A DNA stretch of 64,000 nucleotides from Blastobasis lacticolella. Its lineage: Eukaryota > Arthropoda > Insecta > Lepidoptera > Blastobasidae. Numbering within the stretch: the first letter of the stretch is position 1; the number at the start of each line of letters is the position of its first letter. The stretch spans positions 16,645,115-16,709,114 of the forward strand of contig LR990051.1 in the NCBI GenBank assembly GCA_905147135.1, given 5' to 3'. The position numbers were made by a program, and so were the translations under genes. The notes under the pieces were generated by a model. It saw only the letters and a program-made list of their open reading frames with translations. It was not told the origin of the DNA and did not search any database. This document shows positions 22,629-33,320 of this stretch, one piece after another.

Positions 22629-22860
22629 CTATACTTTTTTTTTATGTCTTTCGGTAGGCAAACAGGCAAGCGGGCCACCTGATGGAAAGTGGCCTGCCAC
22701 TGCCTATAGACATTAGCAACACCATGAGTATCGCCAATGCGTTGCCCACCTCTATAACACGTTGCTCTGGCAGCAAAAAGGCAAAAGCCACTCCACTGCC
22801 AAAGCCACGACCCCCCCCCCCCCCCCATGGAGCACTGGAAACCTTACTCACCGTCAGAAA
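22629..22860 (-). repeat. Family J insertion with a C16 tract
   Basis: T run, GGCAAACAGGCAAGCGGGCC, then CCAATGCGTTGCCCACCTC as in the family J copies on this strand. A run of 16 C at 22811-22826 lies in or beside it. It interrupts the minus-strand LINE. Confidence 0.6.
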
Positions 22861-23120
22861 CACAATACTGTTTAAAAGAGTATTATTTAGCTGCGATATT
22901 CTGTAAGGTGGAGGTACTTCCCCAGTCGGGCGGCTCCAATTCGAACGAGAACCCCGCTATGCCTCTCTTAAAGCGAACGATCTAAGGTGATGCCAAGATA
23001 TTTTGGGGAGCTACAATGGTCTACTAGAATTCCCTGCCATGAGATATTAAGTTTGCGATTCGCTGATCTATTATTTTTTTATTGGGTTCACCAACAGTTT
23101 ATAATAAAAATAAAAAAATC

Positions 23121-23377
23121 ATCATGGCGTTAATGTCCCGGTTGAGCTCTCGCGCACGAGGGCCCGGGGTCCGTCTTGACCATGATCCAGGATTCGGCAG
23201 GTCAGGTAATTACAGAGGAGCGACTGCCATCTGACCTCCATGACCCTGCTACCAGAGGAACCTGACCAGATTGGATCAACGTTACACATCCAGTCGCTTG
23301 AATGTGCAGGTTTCATCACGATGTTTTCCCTCACCTTAAGAGCATCGGTTAGAATTCAACTAATGTACATAACTCAG
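23121..23377 (-). repeat. SINE A, head missing
   Basis: Complete minus-strand body from the ATCATGGCGTTAATGTCCCGG end to GTACATAACTCAG, where it stops before the tRNA-like head: a 5'-truncated SINE. Confidence 0.85.
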
Positions 23378-23920
23378 TTTATATACTACAAGAAAATCTT
23401 ATAGTATGTACAACATTAATCTAGTTTTAAGTGCAAAACCAATGATAGGTAAACAGCATGCATTTACAATTAATTGTTATCACAACAGGACATCATCTCA
23501 CAATGCAAAAATTGTTTTTTTTTTTTATGTTTTAACATTGTTCAAACGCAAACAAACAAAAACCAAAGATAACAAATCATGAGACTGATTTACAAAGAGA
23601 ATAAACAATTTAAGAATGTGAACAATAGAATCCTTGGTCGCTACTATATATGTTATGCTCAGCGATGAGCACTGAACTCGAAATAAGTATAATCCTCTTA
23701 AAGAGCGTGCGTAAGGGACCAGAAAAGAACAGGGCCCTCGCAGCATAAGCTTATTAGTACAAAGTTATCAAATGGGTTGATTCCAAAAGCTTGTACATAC
23801 ATACACAAGGATTCGCTTTGCTTCGCCGATTTTACCCGAAATTCCGTTTAAGTATTGAATGACAGATAAATTTAAGATATAAATTGTTCCAAGCCTTGAA
23901 TCTCGGAGAATTGAGAGAAA
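23378..23920. other. No gene recognised
   Basis: AT-rich, poly-T at 23514-23526. A 73-codon minus-strand frame is unsupported. Confidence 0.45.
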
Positions 23921-23924
23921 CTCA

Positions 23925-24062
23925 CGGAATTTGGGGACGTCTCGCTTTTATATTCCCGACGAAAAAATAGGGATGTTATAAGTTTGACATTTGTATATGT
24001 GGCATTGTGTACCTGTCTGTGGCATCGTTACTCCCGAACGGATGGACCGATTTTAATAAAAT
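23925..24062 (+). repeat. Family E fragment
   Basis: TTCCCGACGAAAAAATAGGG, then ACCTGTCTGTGGCATCG and ACGGATGGACCGATTTT, then loses similarity. Confidence 0.5.
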
Positions 24063-24342
24063 ATTTACTACAAAATGCGCCGATTGTAATTGGGCGTGCC
24101 ACGGAGAAGTGCAATGGGCCTCACTCAGCATAATGCCACGGCTCACGCAGTGGAGCTGGTTTTCAGTGCGCCCCATTGTGATGTACGGACAAGTGTGCCA
24201 CAACTACAATAATAGTAAAATACATTAGCTTACATATATATTGTTTAGCCTAACTTACAAACAGGTATTCACATATCAATACGACTGTCGTATTAAGTCT
24301 ATAGACAACAGCCATACACATGGAACCTACCTGACTGGACTA

Positions 24343-24535
24343 CCGGCCGGGCAGAAATTGAAATGATTAATTTTAATTTATGTTACGGGTCTGGGTGTTC
24401 TGTGTATAATAAGTATGTATTTAAAAGTAAATAAGTAGTTTATCAGTTATCTAGCACCCATAACACAAGCTTTGCTTACTTTAGGGCTAGATGGCGTTGT
24501 GTGAATTTGTCCACGATTATTCATTATTTATTTTA
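24343..24535 (+). repeat. SINE B, head truncated
   Basis: Starts at CCGGCCGGGCAGAAATTG, just past the B box, and continues through the TTACGGGTCTGGGTG, TAATAAGTATGTATTTAAAA and GGGCTAGATGGC blocks to TTTGTCCACGATTAT. Confidence 0.85.
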
Positions 24536-24882
24536 TTTGATTACCACCGAAGTTCACAGACGGGTTCAAGTAATATGGGACCGGCCACCGAATAATAGGT
24601 ATTCACAGGTACTTACGTAGACTACGTAGCAACTCGTGGTCTGCGGGGCCTAAACTATTTAATATGTTTTCTGGCGCGCTACCCTCTGGAGCATTCTGGA
24701 TTCTTACGCGACCGCGTCCTGGACCGCGTTATGCGAAGATTTCTTACTCCATATTACACTAGCCCCGTCCAAAATTCTTTACGTGCCTCGTCACCAGATT
24801 AGCGTTGTCCACGAATTCGCTCGCATTGACAAAGGTTCTCTGTCCATCTTTCGTATATGATCTAAATTCTATATTAATTGAC
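24536..24882. other. No gene recognised
   Basis: Moderately GC-rich, non-repetitive within the window, without a reading frame of note. Confidence 0.45.
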
Positions 24883-25357
24883 GATCTGTCCAGATTGACT
24901 TGTTTTATTTTGTTATGGAAATTATGTATTTAAATGGATAATTTGCAGCAGTCTTAGTCGAAATTCACATTCTACCTATGTGTTTCTTACACCTATATTT
25001 AGGACATCTAGTTTACAAAATATCTTCTATCAAATGGATATACTTCCTTTTTCTATTTTGCATATTTGTAATTGTTCTCTATAATAATAAGATAGTTTTG
25101 CTCTGGGGTGGAGACCTGGTGACCTGTAGCACAGGTTTCCCTAGTTCAGGCACCAGTCGCCACAAATATGTATACGTATCCAATATGTTAATAATGTACC
25201 TAGTTTTATAAACATAAAAATATTATGTATACGTTGTTGTGGAGAAATAAATGGATTATTATCTATACCTACACAATGTTCATAGCGTGATTAATATGAC
25301 ATGTTGTGATTTGGCTTTTCTTTGTTCACAAACAAAACAAGTCAGTCTGGACAGATC
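24883..25357 (+). mobile_element. Family N inverted-repeat element
   Basis: Ends are inverted repeats of about 25-30 bp: GATCTGTCCAGATTGACTTG at the left, and GTCAGTCTGGACAGATC at the right as its complement with few mismatches. 475 bp, no transposase frame. Related halves at 20990-21150 and 56155-56345 show it is dispersed. No clear target duplication, so the superfamily is open. Confidence 0.6.
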
Positions 25358-26771
25358 ATTGGTATATTTATTAGATACATTTGCCACATACATATTGCAT
25401 GTGGCCTTACAGGGATACCTATTGTTGCAGTGTTACTTAGACTTTAATGTAACAATAAGAAAGCTATAAAATACTTATTGTGTGTGTGTGAGTCGAAATA
25501 CAGTATTATTTATTGTAGAACTAGTCTCGCACTAAAATAAAAATATCTACAGGATTAAAAGTTACTAGTAACAGTACTAGAAGTCAAAAAGAAATCAAGT
25601 CATCTTCGATCTTCACAAAAAAAAGAACAAAAGACATCCACAGAACAAAAACATAAACAAAACCTTCGACAGTATTATGACGTCGGCGTCAAACTTCATT
25701 ACCCGACACTACGTCACCATTGTACCATTTAAACCGACAAAAACCGGTTGTATCCGCCGTGTTCCCCTTTCATCCGGTATTCCCCGACGGTGGCGGACAA
25801 CCGACGAAATAAATTAATTATTCAGTACCAGGGACACAGACAGACAAACATACATCGTATACAAATTGCGCGTGAAATATTTTCGTTCGTTGGGAACAGA
25901 CATGGGTGTTTTTTTGCTCTTTTACATTTATATAGGTACAGTAAAATATCACCATTGTGATTGAAGTAAAGTTTACAGAATATATGAATGTATGGAGTAC
26001 CAAAGGTGGATCTATCAATTTTGATATTTTTGAATATTTTAGCTACTTATATTTGATTGATTGTCTTTTAGAAATAAACCTACCAATTTTACGCGTTGGT
26101 ATATGTAAGGGTTTTGGAGAACACGTCATAATGTTCTGACTAAAATAAGTTTTCAGTTGGAGCGTTTCACTATATCTAGAATACTATACGTTCTAAACGA
26201 AGCTTTTAATCCAATGTGTAACCTAAAGATATGTCATTAAAATCCATTAAGTCTAATCATAGATCGCAGTCAAAGACTTTGACATGTAATATCCTTGATC
26301 TCAGTATTTTAGGAGGCCGATATTTGTGGTCAGGAGCTTGGGCTTTATTTTACATGAGTGTTTTGGTGAGATAATCTAGAACACCACTACTTATCAAAGT
26401 TTTAAATCAGATGTGTGACCTAAAGATGTGTTATTAATATCCGTTTAGACAGGTAAATATATGTTTGGCAATGCAAGTGATATTAAGTTTTAAAATGAAA
26501 GACCACAGGTACGTTATCACATTGGGACAGTTTTACTGCCAATATAATATGGCTTACAACTTCAGGGAAATCCCACCCGCAGCATGCCATGTTCTTCCCG
26601 GGAATCGATCCCGGATTACAGCATTCATCAGCATGCATGAGCTTCGATTCGTGCGGGTTGCCCGGGGATTTATCCCGCGTCCTCTAGGTACTACCAATAC
26701 TAGGTACTATAGTATACTAGGTAGGTACGAAGGGATTATTTCACCTCGCTATATATTTTTATTTAAAAAAT
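25358..26771. other. No gene recognised
   Basis: Long AT-rich stretch. A 120-codon frame at 26465-26827 has no motif and runs into the tandem duplication. Near 26595-26680 there are CCCGGGAATCGATCCCGG and CCCGGGGATTTATCCCGCG strings, palindromic but not tRNA-like as a whole. Confidence 0.4.
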
Positions 26772-27243
26772 CTGTTTGGAAATTAGAGAAAATAAGTGGT
26801 AAGATACGATGGACGAGTAGCTGGTAACAAGCGCGGTTTTCGAGGTCTCATAGTTTTGGGACACATACTGAGCCAGTTTTATGTTTGAAACATGTCAAAT
26901 TTCAGTTTTTATATGCTACTCTGATGGCAAACGTGCAGACAGCCAACCTGATGGTAAACAGAAGCTGTTGCCCCCTCAGAGGAACAACTAAAATATCACC
27001 CATAGACCTGTATGGAAATTAAAGAAAATAAGTGGTAAGATACGATGGACGAGTAGCTGGTAACAAGCGCGGTTTTCGAGATCTCATAGTTTTGGGATAC
27101 ATACTGAGCCACTTTTATGTTTGAAACATGTCAAATTTCAGTTTTTATATGCTACTCTGATGGCAAACGTGCAGACAGCCAACCTGATGGTAAACAGAAG
27201 CTGTTGCCCCCCTCAGAGGAACAACTAAAATATCACCCATAGG
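26772..27243. repeat. Tandem duplication, 236-bp unit
   Basis: Unit 1 is 26772-27007 and unit 2 is 27008-27243, about 97% identical (a handful of substitutions and one extra C). The unit includes the first part of a minus-oriented family H copy (GTGCAGACAGCCAACCTGAT), so the duplication happened after that repeat was in place. Confidence 0.9.
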
Positions 27244-27350
27244 CAATATCTAGGATTCATGCACTTAGTTTTCAGTAATAAAAATGCAGAGGCACAGATG
27301 GCCACTTTGAGGACTAAGATGTTGTCACTGATTTGAGCTGGCTATCGTAT
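27244..27350 (-). repeat. Remainder of the family H copy
   Basis: AATAAAAATGCAGAGGCAC and ACTTTGAGGACTAAGATG continue the family H consensus past the tandem duplication. Confidence 0.55.
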
Positions 27351-27694
27351 CCTTCGAACTGGGCCACAACAATTCCAAAAACACTTTAATTAATTCATTT
27401 CGGTTTTTTATTTACTTATCATTCAATTTCGATCCGATTAACTACACAACAGTAACTTTGTATTATATTAATTAGAGGCTTAAATGTATAGACATAAAAA
27501 ACAACAACAATAAAGAATGAAAGAACACCTTCACTGCGGTAGAACCATAAAGTTTCGTCGAGCTCCGTGGGATTAAAAGCGATAAAATTCATGCATTGTT
27601 AATTCTTCACAACGATCGATCAACGAGTACCTGCAACGAAGTGACAACGACGGTATTGTAAGAAACGATATTAGATATTTCTTTTATGGTACTA
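27351..27694. other. No gene recognised
   Basis: AT-rich spacer. Confidence 0.5.
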
Positions 27695-27962
27695 TTCCTT
27701 AACAAGACCGTGTGGTGTCCGGCAGAGTAGAATAGCACCAACTCCTTAGACTCGTGGGTGTTGTACAAGGCGACTAATGTTTTCGAGGCAAAAAATCCAG
27801 AGTCTCCGAAGGCTGGAAAATAGGCAGCAGCTTTTCTCATTGCTATATTTAAGACGCTGCGATCTGTAACCCGCCTGCCAAGCGTGGAGATTATGGCAAT
27901 AACCTCTCCATTTGTAGGAGAAGCCTTAAGTCCTGCAGTGTACTGTTATGGTCTGTGATGAT
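27695..27962 (-). repeat. Family F dispersed repeat
   Basis: AGAGTAGAATAGCACCAACT, AGATTATGGCAATAACCTC and AAGTCCTGCAGTGTACTGTT are the reverse complement of the copy at 5.6 kb. It ends exactly where a SINE B fragment begins. Confidence 0.65.
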
Positions 27963-28062
27963 AGTATTTAAGTAGTATATCAGTTATCTAGCACCCATAG
28001 CACAAGCTTTGCTTAGTTTGGGGCTAGATGGCGCTGTGTGAATTTGTCCACGAATATTTATT
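27963..28062 (+). repeat. SINE B, 3' third
   Basis: TTAAGTAGTATATCAGTTAT through GGGGCTAGATGGCGCTGTG and GTCCACGAATATTTATTTAT, with the typical ATTT tail. Confidence 0.85.
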
Positions 28063-28471
28063 TATTTATTCTATTTCTAAATGGGGTGGTCCGAGGTATA
28101 CACATAAACGTAGCTACATCCGCAATTTGTATATTTTCTTGTCAGACAAAATGGACATAGAGTTTTCACACCCGTGCAGAAATCCCGAAATAGAAAAAGC
28201 TTTACGTCTTCCACAATTATTTATTACACTGCTGCCGAAAATATTTCCTGTACTAAAAATAGTAATACCATGTACAAGGCCGAGTTTATTATTGTCTGCC
28301 TTTCTGTTGGATCGTGTTCACAGTCATCCAGGACATCTGTAACCAAAAAGATGGGAAAGTTTTTTCTTGCTCTGTGTCTGTAACCCTCTCTGTATTCAGA
28401 AGCAGGTCTCACAGTGAGGAACGCGTATGTTTCCAACTTACAACACCTGAGTGGCAACCGGCACTATGTTG
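28063..28471. other. No gene recognised
   Basis: A 104-codon frame (28028-28342) starts inside the SINE B tail and has no motif. Confidence 0.45.
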
Positions 28472-28965
28472 TCATCATCATCATGGCGTTAATGTCCCGG
28501 TTCTGTTCGCGCACGAGGGCCCGGAGCCCATCTTGAACATGATCCAGGATTTGGCGGATCAAGTAATTACAGTGGAGCGACTGCCACTTGACCTCCGTGA
28601 TCCTGCTACCAGGGGAACCTGATCATATTGATTGATTGATTGAAGTTGTCTGGAAGAGATCACATTAGTGATAAGACCGCCCTTTGTACTATCTACCATA
28701 TTTTTTGTATCTATACTTGTGTTCTATGGTGTGCAATAAAGAGTTTTGTATTGTATTGTATTGTATTGATCATGCTTACACATTCAGGCGACTGAATGTG
28801 CAGGTTTGATCACTATGTTTTCTCTTACTGTTAGGGTATCGCATACTATTCAACTAATGTACATAACTTAGAAAAGAGTAATTGGTAAATGGCGGGAGTC
28901 GGATTCGAACCCGGTACGTCTCGCATTAGGAGTCGGATACCGTTACCACTGGGCCACCGACGCTC
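28472..28965 (-). repeat. SINE A split by an RTE tail
   Basis: The 3' part is 28472-28625 and the 5' part with the tRNA-like head is about 28767-28965 (B box present as GGATTCGAACCCG on plus), in register across a 140-bp insert. Confidence 0.85.
28626..28766 (+). mobile_element. 5'-truncated RTE-type LINE tail
   Basis: Carries GTTGTCTGGAAGAGATCACA, GATAAGACCGCCCTTTGTAC and GTGCAATAAAGAG, then four TTGTA units: the 3' UTR wording of an RTE-family LINE common in Lepidoptera. Minus-strand relatives at 44290 and 49448. Inserted into a SINE A. Confidence 0.7.
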
Positions 28966-29154
28966 CGTCTCGGCACTATGCGACTGTCAAAATCAAGGGT
29001 AGTGAGCAAAATTGACCTATCCGCATTGACCGCAGTGCGTTCGCACTCACGCACAGCGTTCAGTGCACAATGCGAACGCAGCTGATAAGTGTACGCACAG
29101 TACCGCTGTTTTACTTAGGTTTGTTTGTGAATATTAGTGTTATACTTCCTTTAT

Positions 29155-29379
29155 AAAGAAGGAAAACATCGTGATGAAACCTGCACATTCAGGTGACTGA
29201 ATTTGTAACCATGATCCAATTTGGCCAGATTCCCTTGGTAGCAGGGTCACGGTCGGATGGCAGTCGCTCCACTATGTCCAACCTGATCTGCCAAATCCTG
29301 GATCATGGTCAAGGCGAAGCCCGGGCCCTCGAACGCGTCAGCACAAGCGGGACATTAACACCAAGGTGATGATTATGAC
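29155..29379 (+). repeat. SINE A, 5'-truncated
   Basis: Starts GGAAAACATCGTGATGAAAC within the body, and runs to GGACATTAACACCAAGGTGA at the 3' end. The tRNA-like head is absent. Confidence 0.85.
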
Positions 29380-29591
29380 TCCAGTAATAAGGAAAATATC
29401 ATCATATAACGTAACAATAACGTACGTCGTGAACACTGTCAACGCTGCCATTTTCGTTCGGAAAGGTTTTACAATTCAATCGGCCGTCGGCTGGTAATTG
29501 GGCATGTTTTAATGAATATCAATTGGGCAGTAAACTGATGACGATCACCTCACGATTAATTAAGTACTGTTTTGAAAATACTTATTCACAC

Positions 29592-29795
29592 ACTAGTGGA
29601 CCCGGCGCGACTTAGTTCGCGTACACCTAGTTTACACCTACTAACCTTTTTTTCTGCTTATACACCATCCTCTTGAATCACGCTATCTATTGTTGAAAAC
29701 CGCGTTAAAATCCATTTCGTAGTTTAAAAGATGTAAGCGTGCATAGATACAGACGGGAAGCGACTTTGCTTTGTACTACAGACCTGCCCTTTTTG
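29592..29795 (+). repeat. Family R dispersed repeat
   Basis: TAGTGGACCCGGCGCGACTT, CTATCTATTGTTGAAAACCG and GATACAGACGGGAAGCGACT in order. A second copy at 38354-38660 carries an insertion. Confidence 0.6.
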
Positions 29796-30358
29796 GAGAT
29801 TTTACCAAGGCTCGTATCGTTTATTTTTACACAAAAGTAAAACATATTTTCAAAAGACTCAACTCCAATAGCACGCACGTTCTCTGTCATTAACGCTAAG
29901 ATGTAAAAAAAATTCTTTTGCATGATTTTAATTTCCTTTTTCTTCACACGCGATTATAAAAACCAACGAAAATCGCTTTCGGCCTCGAAACGAGCCCTCA
30001 ACGCTCACTGGCGCAAGAAAATATTACTGATCCCCGCAAATAAAAGAAAATACTCATTAACACCTCCACTCGTAGCAGAGTGGGCTCGGAGATAACGTCA
30101 AGCACTTAAGGCCCTCAATGGGCCCAAAACAGAGGCCCCAGATAAAGGGGCCCCCATTATTTTTCTCATTAGTCCGCGGCGATACGCGGAGGTGCGAATT
30201 GCCCAACGCCTCAATCGTGAGTGATTAGAAGATACCGCGTACAGACATAATCCCGGCCTCTGCTGCTAATTTACCCTACATTAGATGTGGGTGAGCGAAA
30301 TATAATTATTGGAGAAACACCAGAGTTGGATATCAGGATTATTGGGGCGCTAAGGAAT
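29796..30358. other. No gene recognised
   Basis: Around 30100-30210 is a G/C-run stretch (GGCCCTCAATGGGCCC, GGGGCCCCCATTATTTTTCT) that I associate with a dispersed lepidopteran repeat but cannot classify. Confidence 0.4.
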
Positions 30359-30562
30359 TTGCGAGTCGGGGACTAGTGGTTAAGGGGTCGAACTCGGTAG
30401 CGAGAGGTCCCGGGTGCGAAACTCAGTGCCGCTGTGTACCAATGACTCTTTTCTGAGTTATATACATTAATTGATCACTAACCGATGCTCTTACGGTGAG
30501 GGGAAACATCGTGATGAAACCAGCACGCGAAAACACAACCGGAACATTAACGCCAAGATGAT
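30359..30562 (+). repeat. SINE A with internal deletion
   Basis: Diverged head (GACTAGTGGTTAAGG, B-box region CCCGGGTGCGAAACTC), body to GTGATGAAACCAGCACGCG, then a jump to the last 35 bp (ACACAACCGGAACATTAACG). About 145 bp of the body is missing. Confidence 0.8.
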
Positions 30563-31026
30563 GGCTTACTTATAAGAACCTGTTTGGTTTTCATATAAAT
30601 GCCAAGCAGTGCAGTTTCCGACATCTAAATAAAAAGTAAAACAGATTGGCGGGAACTCGAAAGTTCTGGAGCCATTCACACGACACTGAATTTTTATCTG
30701 TGCAATCAGAAGCTTCTAAATTTAGAACTTCGTTACTTCTGAATATAGTCGTCTGAAACGTGTGATAAGCGCATGAACTAAAACAATCTGTTTTTATAAA
30801 ATATAACCTATTTGAAAATTCTACCTAGCCAATGTTAAGCGTGCTCAAGAAGGCAGCCTACAGACGTTCCGATCCCCATCACCAAATTTACCTAAATCAA
30901 AATCACCCCCCTATGCTATAGGGGGCTATGCAAATCTAAACCCCAGCTATGCCGTCGAAACGATAACCCATCCTAAAAGCTATCTCAGAGCCCGACCTAA
31001 CCTCAGGTCTGCCAGAGTACACTTAC
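30563..31026. other. No gene recognised
   Basis: Contains a small perfect hairpin CCCCCTAT-GCT-ATAGGGGG near 30907-30925. Nothing else. Confidence 0.45.
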
Positions 31027-31350
31027 TTTTTTACCGCTACCGCTCACCTGGTGATAAGTGACGATGCGGCGAAGATGGCGCATGCCTGTCTAGGAACAGC
31101 CTATTCTCTCTAGTCTTTAAGGTGTCCAGATTATAGTGAGGGGTAACACATTCGCAGGCAACATGTTCCATTCCTTAGCAGTACGCATTATAAAGGTTGC
31201 TTCCAGCTATCCGCGGCTTGTGCGTATAAGCTGTAAGATCCACCACATAAGGATGTAGCACTTATGTGTTCGCCCGGATCGCGTTTTCCGATGGCAGAAA
31301 GGGGCTGGCGGAATGAGGCCGTACATGCTACAGTGTACACTTTGGCCAGC
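31027..31350 (-). pseudogene. Family I LINE C-terminal remnant
   Basis: Tail and coding end of the family seen at 5.92 and 47.9 kb, minus strand: CACCTGGTGATAAGTGACGA, then GTTCCATTCCTTAGCAGTAC corresponding to the TAKEWN segment. Several frame breaks. Confidence 0.55.
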
Positions 31351-31423
31351 TCTACATACTGCCACCTAACCTCTTTGACCCTGATCAGATTGGATCATGG
31401 TTACATTTTGACGTCTGAGTGTC

Positions 31424-31805
31424 CTTACTATGGCACCTAAAATATATAATAAATTGCCTGCCAGTATTAGGGCACATAACAAGGATATCATAATGTTTAA
31501 AACTAAACTTTTTGACTATATTTTGATAAAAATTACTACAGCTTAGGATAATTTTTTAATGACTCACTTCGTTGTTAATTGAATTTTATTGACATGTTAT
31601 TTATTTAATAAATAATAATTGCTGACATTTTTTTTTTGTTCTATTTCATTTTAATGATTTATTTGTGATTATTAATTAAGTGTACCTACTCTAATTTTAT
31701 ATTGTATGCCTAAAGGTGGACCACAGCGCTCTAGTCTCTATTTATATAAGACCTGCATTTAATGTATAACCTGTGTGTCACAATAAACATATTTGATTTG
31801 ATTTG
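31424..31805 (+). mobile_element. 5'-truncated LINE tail inserted in SINE A
   Basis: The frame reads MAPKIYNKLPASIRAHNKDI and ends at a TAG near 31545: the last 40 residues of a CR1/Jockey-type ORF2. It is followed by about 250 bp of 3' UTR and an end of ATTTGATTTGATTTG tandem units. Plus strand. Confidence 0.75.
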
Positions 31806-31879
31806 TTTAATCACGAAGTTTCCCCTCGCTGAAAGATCATGGGTTAGTGTTCAATTAATGTACATAACTTAGAGATAAA

Positions 31880-32098
31880 GCTAAGCTTAGCTTTGTAAGT
31901 ACTATAATATTTGTAGAATGTTTACTTTGTTTGTTGTAACGTATACATGCATGTCTCAATTGGTTATAGTTTTACAGTTTATTGTCAAACTAGTGCTATA
32001 AGTGTGAACCTTTGTTTTTTTGTAATACATACTAAGTTTATCCGAATTTCTGTAGCTGTTGTTTTACCATATATTACATAATAAAATAATAATAAAAC
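31880..32098 (+). mobile_element. Second LINE-like tail inserted in SINE A
   Basis: Non-coding, ending in ATAATAAAATAATAATAAAA before SINE A resumes with AAAGAGTTATTGGTAC. The short TAA-type tail suggests a non-LTR 3' end; family unknown. Confidence 0.55.
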
Positions 32099-32170
32099 AA
32101 AGAGTTATTGGTACAAGGCGGCACTGGGGTCCGAACCTGGTACCTCGGGGTACGAGTTGGACCCCTTAAG

Positions 32171-32295
32171 TTACAGGTACACAACCGTATGTGTCGTCGA
32201 ATACTGCGACGGCGACACATAAACGATGTGCTATGGCGAATTAAGTGTAAGTCAGAGTTTTGTCCATCGACTCGATAAGAAGAAATAGTAAACAA
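32171..32295 (+). repeat. LINE 3' end fragment
   Basis: TAAGTCAGAGTTTTGTCCAT and CGACTCGATAAGAAGAA match the 3' end of the decayed LINE at 21.3 kb (there on the minus strand), so this is a second tail of that family. Confidence 0.5.
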
Positions 32296-32640
32296 ACACT
32301 AAATTAAAAAACATATCAATAATAAAACAGCACATAAAGAAAATTGTAAAAGAGCTCGCGACCATAACCCGGCGAAATCTAGTTTCACTCGAAAGTGGGT
32401 AGTTTCAATTTAAGAGTGCAGCTGCACCGAGCTATCCGGTTTGATCTGGTTCGGTCCGGTGCGGCGGCACGCGTGAAATGCTTTACGATCATTGCCGTCC
32501 AGACATTTACGACGAGTTTAAAATTGCCATCGCGCCGAGTGTTACCCTAGTTGGTTACTCCTACTATGTAGCTTCGATATAATAACGATTATGGGAAAGG
32601 ATGACCTTCTCCTTACTTTACTACATCCGGCCTTTTTTTT
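32296..32640. other. No gene; GC-richer patch
   Basis: About 32345-32530 is richer in GC than its surroundings, with many CG dinucleotides and a C/T-rich CCGGTTTGATCTGGTTCGG string. Promoter-like composition only; no TATA box, initiator or coding exon could be tied to it. Confidence 0.3.
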
Positions 32641-32935
32641 ATTCTTCTCAGTGACAAACGAGCAGACAGTCTACCTGATGGTAAGTGGTAACTGTCGCCC
32701 ATAACATCTACAGTTCATATATTTAGGTTGCCGGTAACAAAAATATATGTTTGTATATAATGAACAGCTGGTGCGTTGTCACTCTGAGGACTAAGATGAG
32801 GCCTCATGCCTGTAATTGCGCTGGCTACCTTATCTTTCAAACCCGAACACAATAATGCAAGCATTGTTGCTTGGCGGCAGAAATAGATAATGCGGTGGGG
32901 CTCACCCAGACGGACTTGACCACCTATATAATGGT
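32641..32935 (-). repeat. Family H, near full length
   Basis: AGTGACAAACGAGCAGACAG, CTGTCGCCCATAACATCTAC and GAGGACTAAGATGAGGCC, then AATGCAAGCATTGTTGCTTG. This is the longest version of the repeat in the window. Confidence 0.65.
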
Positions 32936-33320
32936 AATGGATGCTATGATACCTAAATTTAAATGAGATTTACGAAATCATTAGTACCTATGATATGAGT
33001 AAATCAGACAAAAAACAGGAAGAGTAATTTGCTGTTGGAGAGCCCTAAGACATGATCCAGCCCTATCTTTATTTGATTTGGCGTTTTGCGGCGTAATTTC
33101 CAAAAAGTGATGTTTTTGTATCGGTCTCTACGCTCTAACGTTAATACTAAATTGGCTAAGTACTTTACTAAGTGATTAGGTACTTCACTGTAGCCTACAC
33201 ATCTAATGGCTAATAGGGCTAACTTAGATAAAGGTCGATTTTATTGTAGGTTAGGCAGGTTATATTTTATTACATTCGTTATGATTGCGAACATGGATAC
33301 GTTTCAACTTATTTAATATA
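32936..33320. other. No gene recognised
   Basis: AT-rich spacer before the foldback element. Confidence 0.5.

Larger units (their letters stand above)
21303..23075 (-). pseudogene. Degenerate LINE ORF2 C-terminal half with insertions
   Basis: Minus-strand pieces in collinear order. About 23070-22910 reads ILVDHCSSPKYLGITLDRS (thumb region). About 22620-22553 reads KVTARNNLLSRF. 22385-22101 reads YPLAGIAPPAVRREIASAVE and later GQEPTVKRLKSRSSF. 21597-21320 reads WKALNRLRTQVGRCKENLFR, a TGA stop, then DCGISPQTMDHLVSC. This order and the LN-LRT-VGR...CDCG...MDHL--C ending are those of an arthropod non-LTR retrotransposon reverse transcriptase C-terminus, clade unresolved. It is broken by a family J insertion and by a filler duplication. 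Confidence 0.75.
31359..32170 (-). repeat. SINE A broken by two LINE tails
   Basis: Three SINE A pieces in register on the minus strand: 31359-31423, 31806-31879 and 32099-32170 (B box region GGGGTCCGAACC on plus). Two plus-strand LINE 3' ends lie between them. The outer tRNA-head end is replaced by a LINE fragment. Confidence 0.75.

Noticed and set aside
22811..22826. Run of 16 C as a G-quadruplex or regulatory site
   Set aside because: A plain homopolymer within or beside a LINE tail; nothing around it suggests function.
26465..26827. 120-codon plus-strand frame
   Set aside because: No motif, unusual composition, and it ends inside the 236-bp tandem duplication.
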